DNA of 64,000 nucleotides from Carposina sasakii (taxonomy: Eukaryota; Arthropoda; Insecta; Lepidoptera; Carposinidae). How positions within the stretch are numbered: position 1 is the stretch's first letter; each line of letters starts with the position of its first letter. Below the pieces are notes generated by a model that was not told the origin of the DNA, did no database searches, and was given only the letters and a program-made list of their open reading frames with translations. Below are positions 1 through 11,979 of the stretch, piece by piece. The stretch covers positions 1,736,001 to 1,800,000 of the forward strand of contig CP053175.1 in assembly GCA_014607495.2 (NCBI GenBank), given 5' to 3'. A program made the position numbers and the translations under genes.

Positions 1-54
1 AGAATGGAACAGTCTGAGGTCAGCGGGAGGTTATGGGACCCAGTGGTGGACGAA

Positions 55-230
55 CCATTATTCATCACGCTTCATCATTTTCAGCCATGAGAGGTCCACT
101 GCTGAACATAGGCCTCCCCCAACAATCTAAACTCCAACCGGTTGTAACAGGCCTGCATCCCGCAGATACCCGCTACCCTCACTAGGTCTTACATCGATCT
201 CGCGGGTTGGCTTTCCCAAACTACGCGCGC
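55..230 (-). mobile_element. RTE-type LINE 3' fragment
   Basis: Contains CACTGCTGAACATAGGCCTC, the complement of EAYVQQ codons. It is the same subfamily as 30971-31130; 5'-truncated and degenerate. Confidence 0.65.
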
Positions 231-240
231 AAAGCAGTCG

Positions 241-540
241 AATATTTGTGCGACAAAGGAAATTTTTAACTCAATATCGCAGTACATCAGATAAGAAACA
301 AAACATACCTGTCCTACAAAAAAGAAACTCCTGAAATACCGCTTCCTGCAAACAGAATGGAAATAAACTAAATAAACTACAATTTCCGCTCCATCAGACG
401 CGTTAACACTAAAAATAACATACTATTAATACGTGCGTTTCATCGACATAGCATCAAACCATTCGTACTTGCATCGTGTAGTAAAAATAGTACATATTCA
501 CACAGGTTCGGCACCCTTATTTATTATGTAGTATAGGTGT
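241..540. other. No recognised feature
   Basis: AT-rich unique-looking sequence with no convincing ORF or repeat. Confidence 0.4.
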
Positions 541-544
541 AAAA

Positions 545-612
545 CTTTGATCGATCGCAATTTTGCGATTGCCGCGCCATAGTTTCCGGGTTCAAATCCT
601 GGTAGGTGCAAA
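545..612 (+). mobile_element. SINE-1 head fragment
   Basis: CCGGGTTCAAATCCTGGTAG is a tRNA-like B box followed by the SINE-1 start of body (TGCAAACATT). The body is missing. Confidence 0.55.
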
Positions 613-726
613 CATTTATAATGAATAATTTAAAATTGAATTATGTTGTTATACTTGTAATAGCATAGCAATAGCAGTATAATAGTAAAAATTAAACAAT
701 CGCGTTACATTATTAAATACTTTTCT

Positions 727-832
727 TATTCTTATTCTTTATTGTACACATACAATTACATACAGACAGAAATTATGAAAGAAAATGTACAAAGGCGTGC
801 TTATCTCTGAAAGAGATTTCTTCCAGCATTTT
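727..832. mobile_element. LINE 3' UTR-like fragment
   Basis: TTCTTTATTGTACACATAC ... CTTATCTCTGAAAGAGATTTC recurs at 49215-49320 and, in part, at 5000-5040. It is a common lepidopteran LINE tail. Confidence 0.45.
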
Positions 833-922
833 CATTGACATTTCAAGGCGAATATTGCACAATTTTCGCTATCGCTTTGCTTCGGCTTTGCTATTGCTTT
901 TACATAATCAGGGGGTAACCCT
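832..922. mobile_element. Family D half element
   Basis: TTTTCGCTATCGCTTTGCTT through ACATAATCAGGGGG matches the right half of family D (compare 55997-56198). Confidence 0.6.
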
Positions 923-1270
923 AATATGAGCTGTATTGTTCTTCTCATACTATGTTTTCATTAACATCAAACCATTCACACTCATTAAAATAAACTTTCG
1001 GCGTCTTGTTTTACAAATTTTACGATTTTCTCCATCGACCCACAATTCTGCTACGCATCCATCATTTTTTGTTTACTTTAGTAGAATACTTTGAATAATT
1101 CGTTGACGGTTATGATGATTAAATAATAAAGATTTTATTCGTGTTTCATTATGCCGTAGAATGAGGTGGGTAAAAGACATATCTCACAGTTTAAGCAAAA
1201 TTCCACAACTAAGTATACACATATTACACATTAACTGAACAGAGTGTATGTAATTCGCGTTCAAAAAGAC

Positions 1271-1553
1271 GTTTATTCCCGGTTGTCCCCACCCTTCGTC
1301 CCCACTGGGGACAAGTGGGAAAAAAAAGTTTCGTTTGTCCCCGGTGGTGACGATTAACTCAGTCTTTTAGAATTATTTTCAATCAAATACTTTGTTCAGG
1401 CTTGCACAGTAAGTCGTAATAAAGCATTTCAACAATCCGTGAAATCTCTTATTAAATAAAAAGTTCCAATCATCGCCATTGCTGGGGACGAACGAAACTT
1501 TTTCCCACTCGTCCCCAGTGGGGACGACAGGGTGGGGACGACCGGGAATAAAC
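1271..1553. mobile_element. Inverted-repeat element with GTCCCC-rich arms
   Basis: Arms of about 70 bases: GTTTATTCCCGGTTGTCCCC on the left is mirrored by GGGGACGACCGGGAATAAAC on the right. Total length is 283 bases with no coding. Class unknown; no clear target duplication. Confidence 0.75.
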
Positions 1554-2159
1554 GCAAAAAGAGATATATATCACTCTAGAATAAGTCTTTATTCTCCCCC
1601 CATATTTAGACGAAGTATACGCACTTACTTTCTCTAGTATTTATAGAATTTGACGTTTAGATACGACATAATCTCTATATGTCTCACCCACCCATGCTAC
1701 GCGTGCAGACCACACATGTCAAGCTACCCGTGTATTAATATACTCCTATAGTAGTGTTACAGTAAGGGCTATGCACTTAAGCGCGCTAAATTATACTCAA
1801 AACAAACACAAATTCTCGGTAAACCAGACAAAATTAGACAAAACAGTCAACACTGGCGACTGAGCTCACCTCGAAAGGGATTAGCTTGTCCGTATGTCAA
1901 TCACAATGTGAAATAAACATCCATATTAAGTATACTTTGGCAGAGAATTGAGAGAAATCTTTTTTTTTTTGAGATTAAGAAAAAACGCAAGAGAAAAACA
2001 AATAAATATGTCCAGAAGTAAAAATGGAGAGCAAAAAATGCGTGTTTTTATATGAGTGCATGAACTCTCGTACTCTTTACATACTCGGAGGCGGTCACTT
2101 ACAGACGTGTAGAGAGAGGAATTTCATCATCATATAATATATATATCCGTGTGGCATCA

Positions 2160-2345
2160 GCAGAGTAGAATATCACCACCCCATGTCTGCCCGTGGGTAT
2201 CGTAAGAGGCGGTTAAGGTTTCCAGGCAGCAGCGCCTTCCGTGTTGGCAACATAGTCCGACAACCACACTGCGGTCACCTTACGGCAGTAGCCATGTGAC
2301 GTGCCCTGGGGAAGGCCTACGTCCAGCAGGGGACTGCAACATATA
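2160..2345 (+). mobile_element. LINE 3' fragment (GKAYVQQG)
   Basis: Ends with GGGAAGGCCTACGTCCAGC. It matches, in inverse orientation, the fragment at 13079-13345, sharing CCATGTCTGCCCGTGGGTAT. Confidence 0.65.
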
Positions 2346-2397
2346 GCTCACATTTTTGTAAGCAATCCCTTTAGGGGTTTCGTCAGTTATTCTCAGA

Positions 2398-2580
2398 CAT
2401 TCTAGACACTTCTAGCTCAGGTTTACTCCAGTTTTTAGGTGTCTAGACAGGGCTAAAACAAATGGATATCCCTATTTTCACCTAGACACTAAAACCACTA
2501 TTTTGGTAGTTTTAGCTGTCGAAGATAGATATTGCAAGCGCAATCTATTTTTGATTTGCCTGGGCTAAAATTAGGGAGAT
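2398..2580. repeat. Unclassified repeat-like segment
   Basis: Short inverted pieces (TCTAGACACTTCTAG; GGTGTCTAGACAGGGCTAAA versus CCTGGGCTAAAATTAGG) suggest a small inverted-repeat element. Borders are unclear. Confidence 0.3.
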
Positions 2581-2659
2581 TGCGATACAGAATAAGCTCA
2601 ACAAAGTTATAAGTACAAAAGAAGATAGGTATGAAGGTATCTGTATGATGACGACAGAT

Positions 2660-2760
2660 TGGCGTAGTTGCTAATGGCCCTACCTACGGCGGCATAGGTC
2701 CTGGATTCAAATCTCGGTAGGTGTAAATATTGAATGATGAATATCGATGTTCGTGAGGCG
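2660..2760 (+). mobile_element. SINE-1 head fragment
   Basis: tRNA-like CATAGGTCCTGGATTCAAAT and GGTAGGTGTAAATATTGAAT; the body is lost soon after. Confidence 0.55.
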
Positions 2761-3135
2761 CGGCGGGTAGGCTACCAACTACACGATTCGGTCATCGATG
2801 AATACTTCACAAGTACGAGGTTCCTGGCGTCCGCTAGTAACACATAAACTTTAACTAATCACATAGCTATTAGCTATTAGTAAGATCATTTGCAGTGACG
2901 ACAGAAACTCTCCGTGTGAACCGTTGTTTATTTGTACCGTGCGATTTGTTTTGACGGCTCGCGATCGCTCCGTGTGTAATCGCATTCATATCGTTTACGT
3001 TATACGTCCCTGTGCGTTTTGTTTAAACTTGTAGTCGTCGCGTTCATTTGATAGGATAATGCTCAGGGATAATGGCTGTTTTATTTCATTGAAAGAAAAC
3101 TTTCTTAGATGATCTGTGATTTGAATGGAAGATAA

Positions 3136-3485
3136 TCATGAACATAGATGTTTCTATACTTATCTATGTATTTATATACCATTGTTTGGAACCTACTACA
3201 CAACACCTTATGCCTTGATCACACGTACCGAGTAAACGGGCGAGACAGTAAACTCGGCCGTGTGCTCGGTTCGTCTGAACACTTTGGCGAGTGCTCGGCC
3301 GGCCAGAGTGGCAAGACAGTAACTCGGACCCTGTTCTATTTACTAGGCCGAGTGAGCTACTCGCCCACGACACTGTCTCGGCCGAGAATCATTTTACTGT
3401 CTCGCCCGTTTACTCGGTACGTGTGATCAAGGCTTTAGGGATCTTAGTGTGGGACTAGGTTAATGTCTTGCGAAGTGTGTAAATA
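3136..3485 (+). mobile_element. SINE-1 body split by a nested element
   Basis: The left part (ATGTTTCTATACTTATCTAT ... CACCTTA) and right part (TTTAGGGATCTTAGTG) are one SINE-1 body interrupted at 3211-3434. Confidence 0.75.
3211..3434. mobile_element. PIF/Harbinger-like MITE nested in SINE-1
   Basis: 224 bases with near-perfect inverted ends, GCCTTGATCACACGTACCG, arms of about 45 bases, and TTA repeated on both sides (3208-3210 and 3435-3437). A 3-base TTA duplication is typical of PIF/Harbinger elements. Confidence 0.75.
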
Positions 3486-3879
3486 GCTAATTTATTTATT
3501 CATTTCTATGCATTTTTAGATCCTTTCGACCGATCAAAAAATATGTGCCCAAGCTCTCCTATTACTAAGAGAGATATATAATAAACTGTCCAAATCACAC
3601 ATTTATTTATTCACACTAACATACAAATAAGAAATAATTAACTTCATGCAAAAATATTTACACAAATGCAGTGTTAAAAAACAGTGGTTGAAACAATACA
3701 CATATAATGTACCTATATATACCATTATAAGGTTAATTAAAGTCGAAAAACATACAAATCAAAGACACTTTCTCGATTAATGTACTATTTAACAACATTT
3801 TACCCGACTACGGCATAGTTAAAAGGTGGCGTAATGATGTTAAAACTTACTCCGAGATTACTCAATTTGATTTGTGATA

Positions 3880-3995
3880 GTCCGGTGAGGTCTTCCCCTT
3901 CCAACCCTTCCATCCACTCTTCCGTTGTGCACTTTCTATGTCAGTCTTCTTTCATTCGTCCTCTCCACATGCCTAAATAGACATTTAGCAACAAG
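3880..3995 (-). mobile_element. LINE C-terminal coding remnant
   Basis: The reverse strand reads like the tail of a non-LTR reverse transcriptase (MWRGRMKED; CTTEEWMEGLEGEDL). Heavily decayed. Confidence 0.35.
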
Positions 3996-4618
3996 AAAGA
4001 ATACGCTAATCACTACATAATATTATAAAACAAAGTCGCTTCCTGCTCTGTCCCTATGCTTAGATTTTTTAAACTATCCAATGGATTTTGATGCGGTTTT
4101 TTAAAATAGATAGTGATTCAAGATGTAGGTATGTATTGATATATAGCTAGGGTCCCGGTTACGCACGTGTGTAATGCTCCCGTACGCGGACGAAGTCGTG
4201 GACGGCCGCTAGTATATAAATAAACATTATCGTCCACTCTCAATTCAGCTCAAATTATCGTGAAATTCATGAACGTTTTAATGAAAACTATACGAGTGCG
4301 GTAGTAAAGAGAGTTTAGTGCCAAAATTCCCGACACGTGTGTGACGTCACAGGATCAGTGAATCATAGGTATGTGTGTGTTCCCGCCAATTCATGCTGTT
4401 TCACCGCTTTTATATACACCGACACGATGTTAAGGCGATTCAGTTTTAGGGGGAGTTTTGAGCAAGTTCCTGATGTTTTTTACAGACCGTACTTTAGTCA
4501 CTTTATGACTACTTTAGGTACTTTACTTACTAGTTATTATAAATTGAATTTTTTTATAAAGTACGAATTGCTCTTGTTTTAGTTGAATATAACTTATGTA
4601 TTAAAAATAATATACCTA
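3996..4618. other. Mostly unique AT-rich stretch with Helitron-end scrap
   Basis: Around 4170-4215 GACGAAGTCGTGGACGGCCG and CTAG resemble the 3' end of a Helitron. Otherwise nothing was recognised. Confidence 0.35.
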
Positions 4619-4620
4619 TA

Positions 4621-4879
4621 CAGGTGTAACAAAAAGGGTATGTTAAGCGAAAAGCTATGTAAATAGCCCACTATAGAGAACCTATCCACAAAATTTGAGA
4701 TCCGAAATCACATGTTTATTTTTCCAAATAGTATGAAGAATTTTTAAATATGTCAGGAATTTTGATACAATCTTGAAAAATAAAAATGTGATTTCGAGTT
4801 TCAAATTTTGGAAATAGGTTCTCTATAATGGGCTATTTATACAGCTTTTCGCTTAACATACCCTTTCTGTTACACCCTG
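4621..4879. mobile_element. Family A snapback MITE
   Basis: 259 bases, nearly a full palindrome, ending GTTACACCCTG with TA on both sides. The TA duplication suggests a Tc1/mariner-mobilised element. Confidence 0.85.
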
Positions 4880-5063
4880 TAGATACCATATACACCTACG
4901 TAAGTTATTGGATTGCACAAAGTTGAATTTCGTAGTAAATTAGTGATCCTCATAAGTTTACAAGAAATAAAGATTGTGACTTAATTATTAAGGTATCTTT
5001 ATTATTATTCTTTATTGTACCTATATACACATCAATATAAAACAACCATTTTAAAATTTATAA

Positions 5064-5246
5064 GGCCGAAAAATGTCTGCGATTAGTGGGGCGACGGCGG
5101 CAGCGGGACGGGAGCGGTACGATAAACACATAGATTCTTATTGAAGGAACTGGATGGCAGCGGTGCGGGGAGCGGCGTCCGAGCAACGAGCCGCGCCCGT
5201 TCCCGCCGTCGTCGCCCCGCAAATCGCTGACATCCAGTCTTCGGCC
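5064..5246. mobile_element. GC-rich palindromic MITE
   Basis: Ends GGCCGAA / TTCGGCC flanked by TAA on each side. Inner arms GTGGGGCGACGGCGGCAGCG and CCGCCGTCGTCGCCCCGC pair. Much more GC-rich than its surroundings. Confidence 0.75.
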
Positions 5247-5894
5247 TAATAGACACGGCTGTTCCCGAAATGAGGTGGCCAGAACTGCAGAACTATAAGG
5301 GTAGATTTCAAAACCACGTTTTAAAACATAAAAAAATTATCAACAATGTACTTAAGATACATGACAAGGAACTTATCGTTATCGTACAATATAAGCATAC
5401 GTCTTAGCGAAAAACTGGTCGTACCTACAGTATAAAATCGGTCAGTGTAAACAATCTTAACGACACATGTCACATGTTTCGCGGGGAAATAATAAAAAAA
5501 AAACATGTTGAAAGATAATTGATAGGAGGGAATTAGCTTATGGTATAAACTCATTAATAAGCGGGAAGACCAACAGGTAAAAATTGTAGAAACATAAAGC
5601 CAATAACAGGTAATAGAAAATGAGAGCTAATCAGGTACATGTTGACAAGCTTATCAAAAACAAACATAATAATATTTAAAAAAAACAATTTAATTGATAA
5701 AATCTAGGAGGGAAAAATTTTTCACTAGCTTATGGTATCAAGCTCTACGCCTTTACTCATTGAAGTTATTCGCAAAAGGAATGTAACCTCTGCAAGAGGA
5801 ACTCGAAGAGTTTTCCAAATTATAAATTATAAATTAATACTGATAGATATTATAAAGATGAAAAGTTTATTTGATTTAACTTTAATCCTGTGCT

Positions 5895-6250
5895 GATGCG
5901 GGGCTACACTAGAATACATCGGCTGCATCTCCTTCCGTGCATTAAAGTGCGCATGCTAATTGCACTTCTGATTTATTTATAACCAGTGGAAGCGTGGACT
6001 ACAGAAAAAAACAAAATGTCGAAATTATCCGGGATAAAAACATTTTCCCGGGATAAAGATTAGCCTAAATGTCAAGTGGGAACTGTCACGATATATTCTT
6101 GAAAACTGCACCGAAGTCGTAGAAGTCGACTAAGGAACTCCGGCATTCTCTCGGACGATAAGCTGTTACTTGACACTAATCACTTACACCTGTCCCCGCT
6201 ATGCTGAACGTTGCTGTGGGATCAGGTTCATGGTCCTGCAGTTCTGGCTA
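5895..6250 (+). mobile_element. Family E copy split by Helitron fragment
   Basis: Family E starts at CTACACTAGAATACATCGGC and resumes at TCGACTAAGGAACTCC. Between about 5985 and 6115 is a minus-strand Helitron piece (ATCCGGGATAAAAACATTTT). Confidence 0.7.
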
Positions 6251-6439
6251 CCAAATTTTTGGAATATTTATGTATATGTAGATATGTATGAAAAATATAA
6301 GTAAGTAAATAAATTCACTTATAAACAAATTTCTGTTAATTCGTAAATTTCTATAACGTGAATTTGAAGCAGTTAATTATTTTATTATTAATAAATGCTT
6401 GAGGTAATTAATTATGTAAAGCTGCCAAACACAAAGAGA

Positions 6440-6845
6440 AAACTTCATAAAATAACTCTCATGCCTGATTTCTGAACTAGTAACTAGCGCCATCATTCAA
6501 ATGAAAGGAACTATTTGGAGAATCGAACTGTTCACCACATTTAGTTAAACAAACTAATTGTATACAAACATTGCGATCATTCCACAACTCAAAATGGCTG
6601 CATGGACAGATTTATGACTCCCAGCAACAACGACCCACGTTTCTTTAAGACACTAAATTAAACTATATTTAATTAGTCAAACTCGCATAGACACTAGCGC
6701 CAATGACTTGTGTCTTCCTATCCCGTGACACCGAATTGTTCTTTTGGATGATGGCGCTAGTGACTACATTATCTGAGTTACTGTACACAAAAAACGTTAG
6801 TTCCGAAATCAGGCATAGGAGTCATTCTATGAAACGGAGTCTAAA
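6440..6845. mobile_element. Inverted-repeat element, GCCTGATTTC ends
   Basis: ATGCCTGATTTCTGAACTAG at the left is inverted as TTAGTTCCGAAATCAGGCAT at the right; GGCGCTAGT recurs inside. A short form of it lies at 60043-60165. Confidence 0.6.
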
Positions 6846-6849
6846 CCAC

Positions 6850-7254
6850 CGACAAATAAACTTCAACTTTAGACCAATCACAAACGACTCGAATCCCGAC
6901 GAATGAGCTTCGAGTAAATTTAATAAATCTTACAAAGTAAACTGTTACACGCATTTAAGCGATGTTAAACGCTATATCTATGTTAATAAAGGTGGTATGA
7001 GATGAAATATGAACGTATGATAGACGCGTTCGAATTTAGATCGCGGGCGACGCAAGAATTCGATTTTTGAAGCGGTTCACCTGTGGCGTGCGTTTTTGCA
7101 ACACGCGTAAGGCTGGACATACATTTATTTTGTTCTTAATTTTATGGTCCATATGTGGTAGCCATATTGTTGTTATGTTTTTGTTCCAAAAAACATTATG
7201 ATGCCATGGTATGTATCGCTGTTTTTTTTTTGTTATTCATTATCTGTTAGTCCT
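6850..7254. other. No recognised feature
   Basis: AT-rich unique-looking sequence. Confidence 0.35.
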
Positions 7255-7345
7255 GCTATGTTCTAATACCCAGATTACCTGGTAAAGAATGCCATGGGAG
7301 CATGACGCTCGCCCTTGTATAAGAACTTGTAGAACATTTTTTTTT
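7255..7345 (+). mobile_element. LINE 3' end fragment
   Basis: TACCTGGTAAAGAATGCCAT followed by GCTCGCCCTTGTATAAG. The same tail lies at 8155-8215 and 15555-15630. Confidence 0.5.
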
Positions 7346-8154
7346 TTATATATCTATCTATGTTTCAACCTTAAAATATATCATGCTTCATGATTGTTAT
7401 TATTCTATTTTTTCTGTGTACTCTTAAATATTTTCTTTTATTTCGTACTAATGTTTTTACCAACACAGTCTTAAGCATCTACTAATCAGTTAAAGGTCGT
7501 AAGCATGTTTACTTTTAATTTTGTTTTGTAACGTATAGTGATTGCTCAGCCAGGTTGTGTATACAATTTTTATGTGACAATCTAGCTCAGATACTCATCA
7601 ATGTGATATTACTAATACACAATGTTTTTAAATAAATATATAATCCCACAAGTACTTAGATATACATTATAAGGAAATTAAGCATTATAATTGCCCACAC
7701 AAACCATTTCTACAACTCCCTAGAGCTTTATCCCCTATTAAGCTTATCACTAACTAATGAAATGTAATAGAAGCTTAGCGCGAAATTAATGGGAAACTTT
7801 GTGGATATTATTATTAGATAACTGCGTCTAATTTTAGAGACTGTTTAAAAATGACATTTGACAGCAAAATGTATAGAAGATCTGTCAATTTATGCAATGT
7901 TTAAATTATTTTGTAATAACACTTTGTATGTTTAACATGTGATTTTGATAATATTTTCAGTAACTTGTTCACACATTATTAGAGATACTGTGTCACTATG
8001 CCAAAATAAAAGACGTATGGCATGTATACCGAAGAGTGATAAAGGTCTATGATAAAGTGTGGTATACCGATGACACATGTTTACGTCACGACTATCCATC
8101 CTGGAAATAAAGCGAAAGAGGTGTCTCCACAAAGTCCGTGATCTCGGCGAAATG
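7346..8154. other. No recognised feature
   Basis: AT-rich, no convincing coding or repeat. Confidence 0.35.
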
Positions 8155-8215
8155 AGTAATTAACCAGCTGATAGATAATGCCATTAAAGGCATTAAGCTC
8201 GCGCATGTATAAAAA
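8155..8215 (+). mobile_element. LINE 3' end fragment
   Basis: AGATAATGCCATTAAAGGCA then TTAAGCTCGCGCATGTATAA: the same LINE tail as at 7255. Confidence 0.5.
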
Positions 8216-8429
8216 AAAACTGTGGTACAATAAAAAATCATATCTATTTATCTACGTCACTTGCCTGTAATTTTTTTCATAGGGCCAAAACGGGCCATAA
8301 TACGTTTCCAGCCTAAACATAAAAAATCTTGGTTGGCGCCTTTCCAAGCCGTGCGGCTGTGATTCATTCGTATTATTTCTACCGACCGCAGATCGGTGCT
8401 CCACGGGATGATAAATTTATTGCAGAAGG

Positions 8430-8600
8430 AGCTTGGATGACGCTCGTATTATTGGTCATTTCCCTTGAGGGCCCTCGGGTGAGTGAGGGTAGTAGACAAG
8501 AGTTTATTTTTCAATGTTTGATTCAACTATTGATATGATATGGGGATAGCTCGACTGACGCTCGTATTATTAGTCATTACCCTTGAGGGCCCTCGGATAA
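8430..8600 (+). repeat. Direct repeat pair, about 120 bases apart
   Basis: GACGCTCGTATTATTGGTCA ... CCCTTGAGGGCCCTCGG occurs at about 8437-8482 and again at about 8556-8597. Confidence 0.6.
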
Positions 8601-9159
8601 GTGAGACTACCGTCTGAAATAGATGACTTATTATTTGTTTATTTTTACATAAATCTCGAATTTGAACAACATAGCTCCTATTTATTACATACTATGTCAA
8701 ATCCACCATAACATTACTTGGCGCCAAATAATGGCATACTATCATACGAAATAACCTTCTAATATTTTCGGCAAACACTATTAGTAAAACCAGTGTCGCG
8801 ACTGTCTTCCCATAAGCTGGGATTTTCTTGTAAACCACGTTAGTTCCGTGTTCTTCCGTTGATACTGTTTACTTTGTTCTAATGGTACCATAAACATTAT
8901 ATTCTGTTGAGCACAGATTATAGCAATTTTTATTATAGCTTGTACAGAGAGATAACAAGGAAAATAGAATGAGAGGGAAATAGGTATTGCTGTCTCGTTC
9001 ATACAAATGTAAACAAGAGAATTTTTGAGAATTTCGAAAAATCCCCGTTTTATTGAAGGGTGTGTTTCTTTATATGATGTAGGCATCTACACCCCCTCAA
9101 GTTTTAGGTAGTTTTAGGTAATTTTAGGCCTTTAATATTAGCGGTTTAGACTGTGCGTT
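8601..9159. other. No recognised feature
   Basis: AT-rich. Small tandem GTTTTAGGTA pieces near 9100. Confidence 0.35.
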
Positions 9160-9295
9160 TATAGACATGGCCGTGTTTCTAAAATGGGGTAGCCAGAACT
9201 GTAGGAACATAAGGAGATCCCCCGGCCACGTTTACCATAGCGGGAACAGATGTAAAAGATCAGTGACAAGTTGCTAGCTCATCGCCTAGACGCGA
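9160..9295 (-). mobile_element. Family E fragment
   Basis: GGGGTAGCCAGAACTGTAGG to GTGACAAGTTGCTAGCTCAT in reverse family orientation. Confidence 0.6.
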
Positions 9296-9721
9296 AAGCT
9301 AACCTTTTTCCCTGTCAATCGGTTTCGAGCCCTATTACTCAGGCTAGAAGCTGCAATATCTCGCGGGTGTTTAAAATAGCGTTGTTATTTATAGTATAAA
9401 CTGTTCAGGTATTTGCACTGGGAATATTTATAGGTAAACATGTCTGTCTGTCTGTCGCCTGGAAATGTTCGTGCGTAGATGTATGACAGGAGCTTGGTTG
9501 GCCAGTATATTGAAAGAGGTTTTTGAAATTTTGATTTTAATGAAAAATATAGGACAGGCTTTTAGCACGTGCGCGTTAGTAAGTGTTTTAACACTATCTT
9601 CTTGAGGCGGTAGTCCACCATCGACCAATCGCAGAGCTGGAAAATCGCGTCAATCGTCGCTGGGCTTCCCTCATACGTGTCATATGGTGTTAGTTGAACA
9701 TATAAAAATATATGGTGTTAG

Positions 9722-10000
9722 TCCGACCGTATTTCGGCCAAGGCGACCAATCTCTACGGAGATTGGCCGGGTACACAGGAGACATTATAGTGCACAAGTC
9801 TGTGCGCAAACACAGATGCATCTCTCTATTCCGTCACTCTCATAGTCCGATGGGACGGAAAGCCGACACGACCGGAGAGAGATCAGGCGCAGGACCAACG
9901 GTTTTACGTGCTTTCCGAGGCACGAGCTAAGTGACAATTTTGCAACATTAAAATCTGTACATGAAATAAATTCATTGGTACAGGCCCGTGACTAGGATAT
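9722..10000 (-). mobile_element. SINE-2 body, head missing
   Basis: CCGACCGTATTTCGGCCAAG through TTCATTGGTACAGGCCCGTG. Closely matches 22495-22842, but lacks the tRNA-like head. Confidence 0.75.
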
Positions 10001-10029
10001 ATACAACACTATACTAACATAAATATGAT

Positions 10030-10210
10030 ACAGGGTGTGAATGATAGCCAGGCAAAAACTTAAATACTGAACAGTACCATTGTTTTGCGTTTTACGACAG
10101 TGTTATTACTTGCAGGAAATGCATTTTTGATTTGATCATGCGAAATGTTTGCTTTCCGCGGCAATTGTATCGGGTGATCCTGTGACCAGCTAAATGGGCT
10201 TATTGGTTAT
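10030..10210. mobile_element. Fragment of CCTGGCTGTCA-type element
   Basis: ATAGCCAGGCAAAAAC, then a stretch with AACACTGTCG-type sequence (inverted) shared with 24240-24424. Confidence 0.4.
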
Positions 10211-10235
10211 TATGAGATACATTGTTGTTTTAGAT

Positions 10236-10427
10236 CAGAGGTTCCCAAACTTTTATTTCTCGTAGACCCCTTTCAAAAGTTTACTGGTTCTGGTGGACCC
10301 CCTGCAGGCCTACATCACATACAAATTAATTGTGAACCTCATTTTTTTCACGCCAACGTAGACCCCCGTCGAGTCTCCTGTAGACCCCTGGGGGTGGACC
10401 CCCACTGGACCACTTTGGGAACCACTG
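10236..10427. mobile_element. hAT-like MITE with 8-base duplication
   Basis: Ends CAGAGGTTCCCAAAC and TTGGGAACCACTG. The flanks repeat TTTTAGAT exactly (10228-10235 and 10428-10435). Eight-base duplications and CAGNGGTTCCCAA ends are typical of hAT elements. Confidence 0.9.
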
Positions 10428-10435
10428 TTTTAGAT

Positions 10436-11142
10436 CATTTGTGACTCTGCATTAGGGATGATTAAATACATATTTAAACTTATTATTTAAATGGGCGTGA
10501 CTATATGTATGTATGTATGTCTGTTTTCATTATAAAACGCCATAGAGACAGTCTAAAAGGATATTAAAGCAACAAATAGACCAACGTTTAATATCTGTTG
10601 AGTGAGCGCTGTGCCTAATTTGTCATTAAGTGTCAATTAGGCGACAAAAACGCGGTGCATAAAGTAAAGTAGATAGCTTTTGTTGAACGTATTCTATCAC
10701 TAAAACTTTACTTACCTAGAACAAAGATTATGTATAGTGGCTATGAAGGAAGTTTTTTTGTCGGCCGTTTTTTTCGCGTATACGGCCGGTATATGACGGC
10801 ACCGCTATCCTAGGAAAGCTTAAGCTGTAAATCAATCGGGAAGGCCTTTGCCCACCAGCGAGACACGTTATAGTAGGCTATTAAAAAAGATGGTTACGCG
10901 ACAATTTAGTCTGACGAAGCATGACACCGATATAAACATAATTTCATAAACATTGTATACCTACTCTTGACGTAGTTTTTTTTTAGGGCCAAAGCTTTCA
11001 CTTACAGACAGCTAATCGATACGTGATTAACGGCAGACGTCGTCGGCGACTGGTCACCACTCCCTCTTAGGTTGCCAGGGTTCCGCAGGTCCAAACGGCG
11101 ACCGTTACAGGTACAAAAACATAATATATATACATGTGTATG
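10436..11142. other. No recognised feature
   Basis: Mostly unique; GCCGTTTTTTTCGCGTATACGGCCGG near 10764 is a small imperfect palindrome. Confidence 0.35.
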
Positions 11143-11190
11143 TGTAGGGAGGCTGTGTTCCCGAAATTGTGTAGCCAGAGCTGCAGGATT
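11143..11190 (-). mobile_element. Family E end fragment
   Basis: GTGTTCCCGAAATTGTGTAG and CAGAGCTGCAGGATTATA. Confidence 0.5.
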
Positions 11191-11514
11191 ATAAAATGTA
11201 TCATCAAACAGCTCTTTCGTAGGTACTTATTGTATTTTCGAACTTTGTCAACGTCTTCGTGAAAATTCCCTAAAGATACACGGGACCCACGGCAGATTCC
11301 CGACTCGCACATGACCGGCTATTTTTATTTTTTTCCTACCAACTGTCGAGGGCGCTTGTAAAAGGATTTTGCTGGTGACATCTTATCATAAATTATCAAT
11401 TATCATTGAAATTTTATCTTTAATGTTGTGACGGAAAATTGATGTCGCGAGAATGACGGAAAATCGATAGATATATAGAAAAAATAAAGACAGTTCATTT
11501 ATTATGTCCTATTA

Positions 11515-11565
11515 ACAGGGTGTAACAGAAGGGAGATGTTAAGCGGAAAGCTATAAAAATAACGG
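11515..11565 (+). mobile_element. Family A end fragment
   Basis: CAGGGTGTAACAGAAGG and TGTTAAGCGGAAAGCTAT: one terminus only. Confidence 0.6.
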
Positions 11566-11979
11566 GAATTATAATGTTTACGCGAACAAAATCGTTGGCG
11601 TCAGCCAGTATCTACTTATATGTCTTAGAAAAGAATTTAAGAACACCTAAAAAAAAACTAAACACTATCATGATCCTGCTCTAATACCTAACTGTGTATA
11701 TGTGAGTGTATAACAGAGATAGATGATGATAACAGGGGGCTTCCCCTCATAAAATCTTAGTTAAGTGTCCCGTGAAGCGGTAAAAGCGCTGCTTGAGGAA
11801 ATATTACTCAGCGGTCAATCAGCTTTAGCTTTTCCCACGAAGCTGTTAAGCGCTTTAATGTGCCGTTAGCAGTCCAGTTAAATCAGTACACCTGTTACTC
11901 TATTATTACCGGACTGCGCCAGAAGGACGGTTATGTTTTTCGAGTGTCTCTGTGTGTATTTCTTTGGCACGCTCTAGAC

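Noticed and set aside
9712..9930. Open frame in SINE-2 body
   Set aside because: The same sequence recurs at 22.5 and 46.8 kb as a SINE body with tRNA-like head; it is not a gene.
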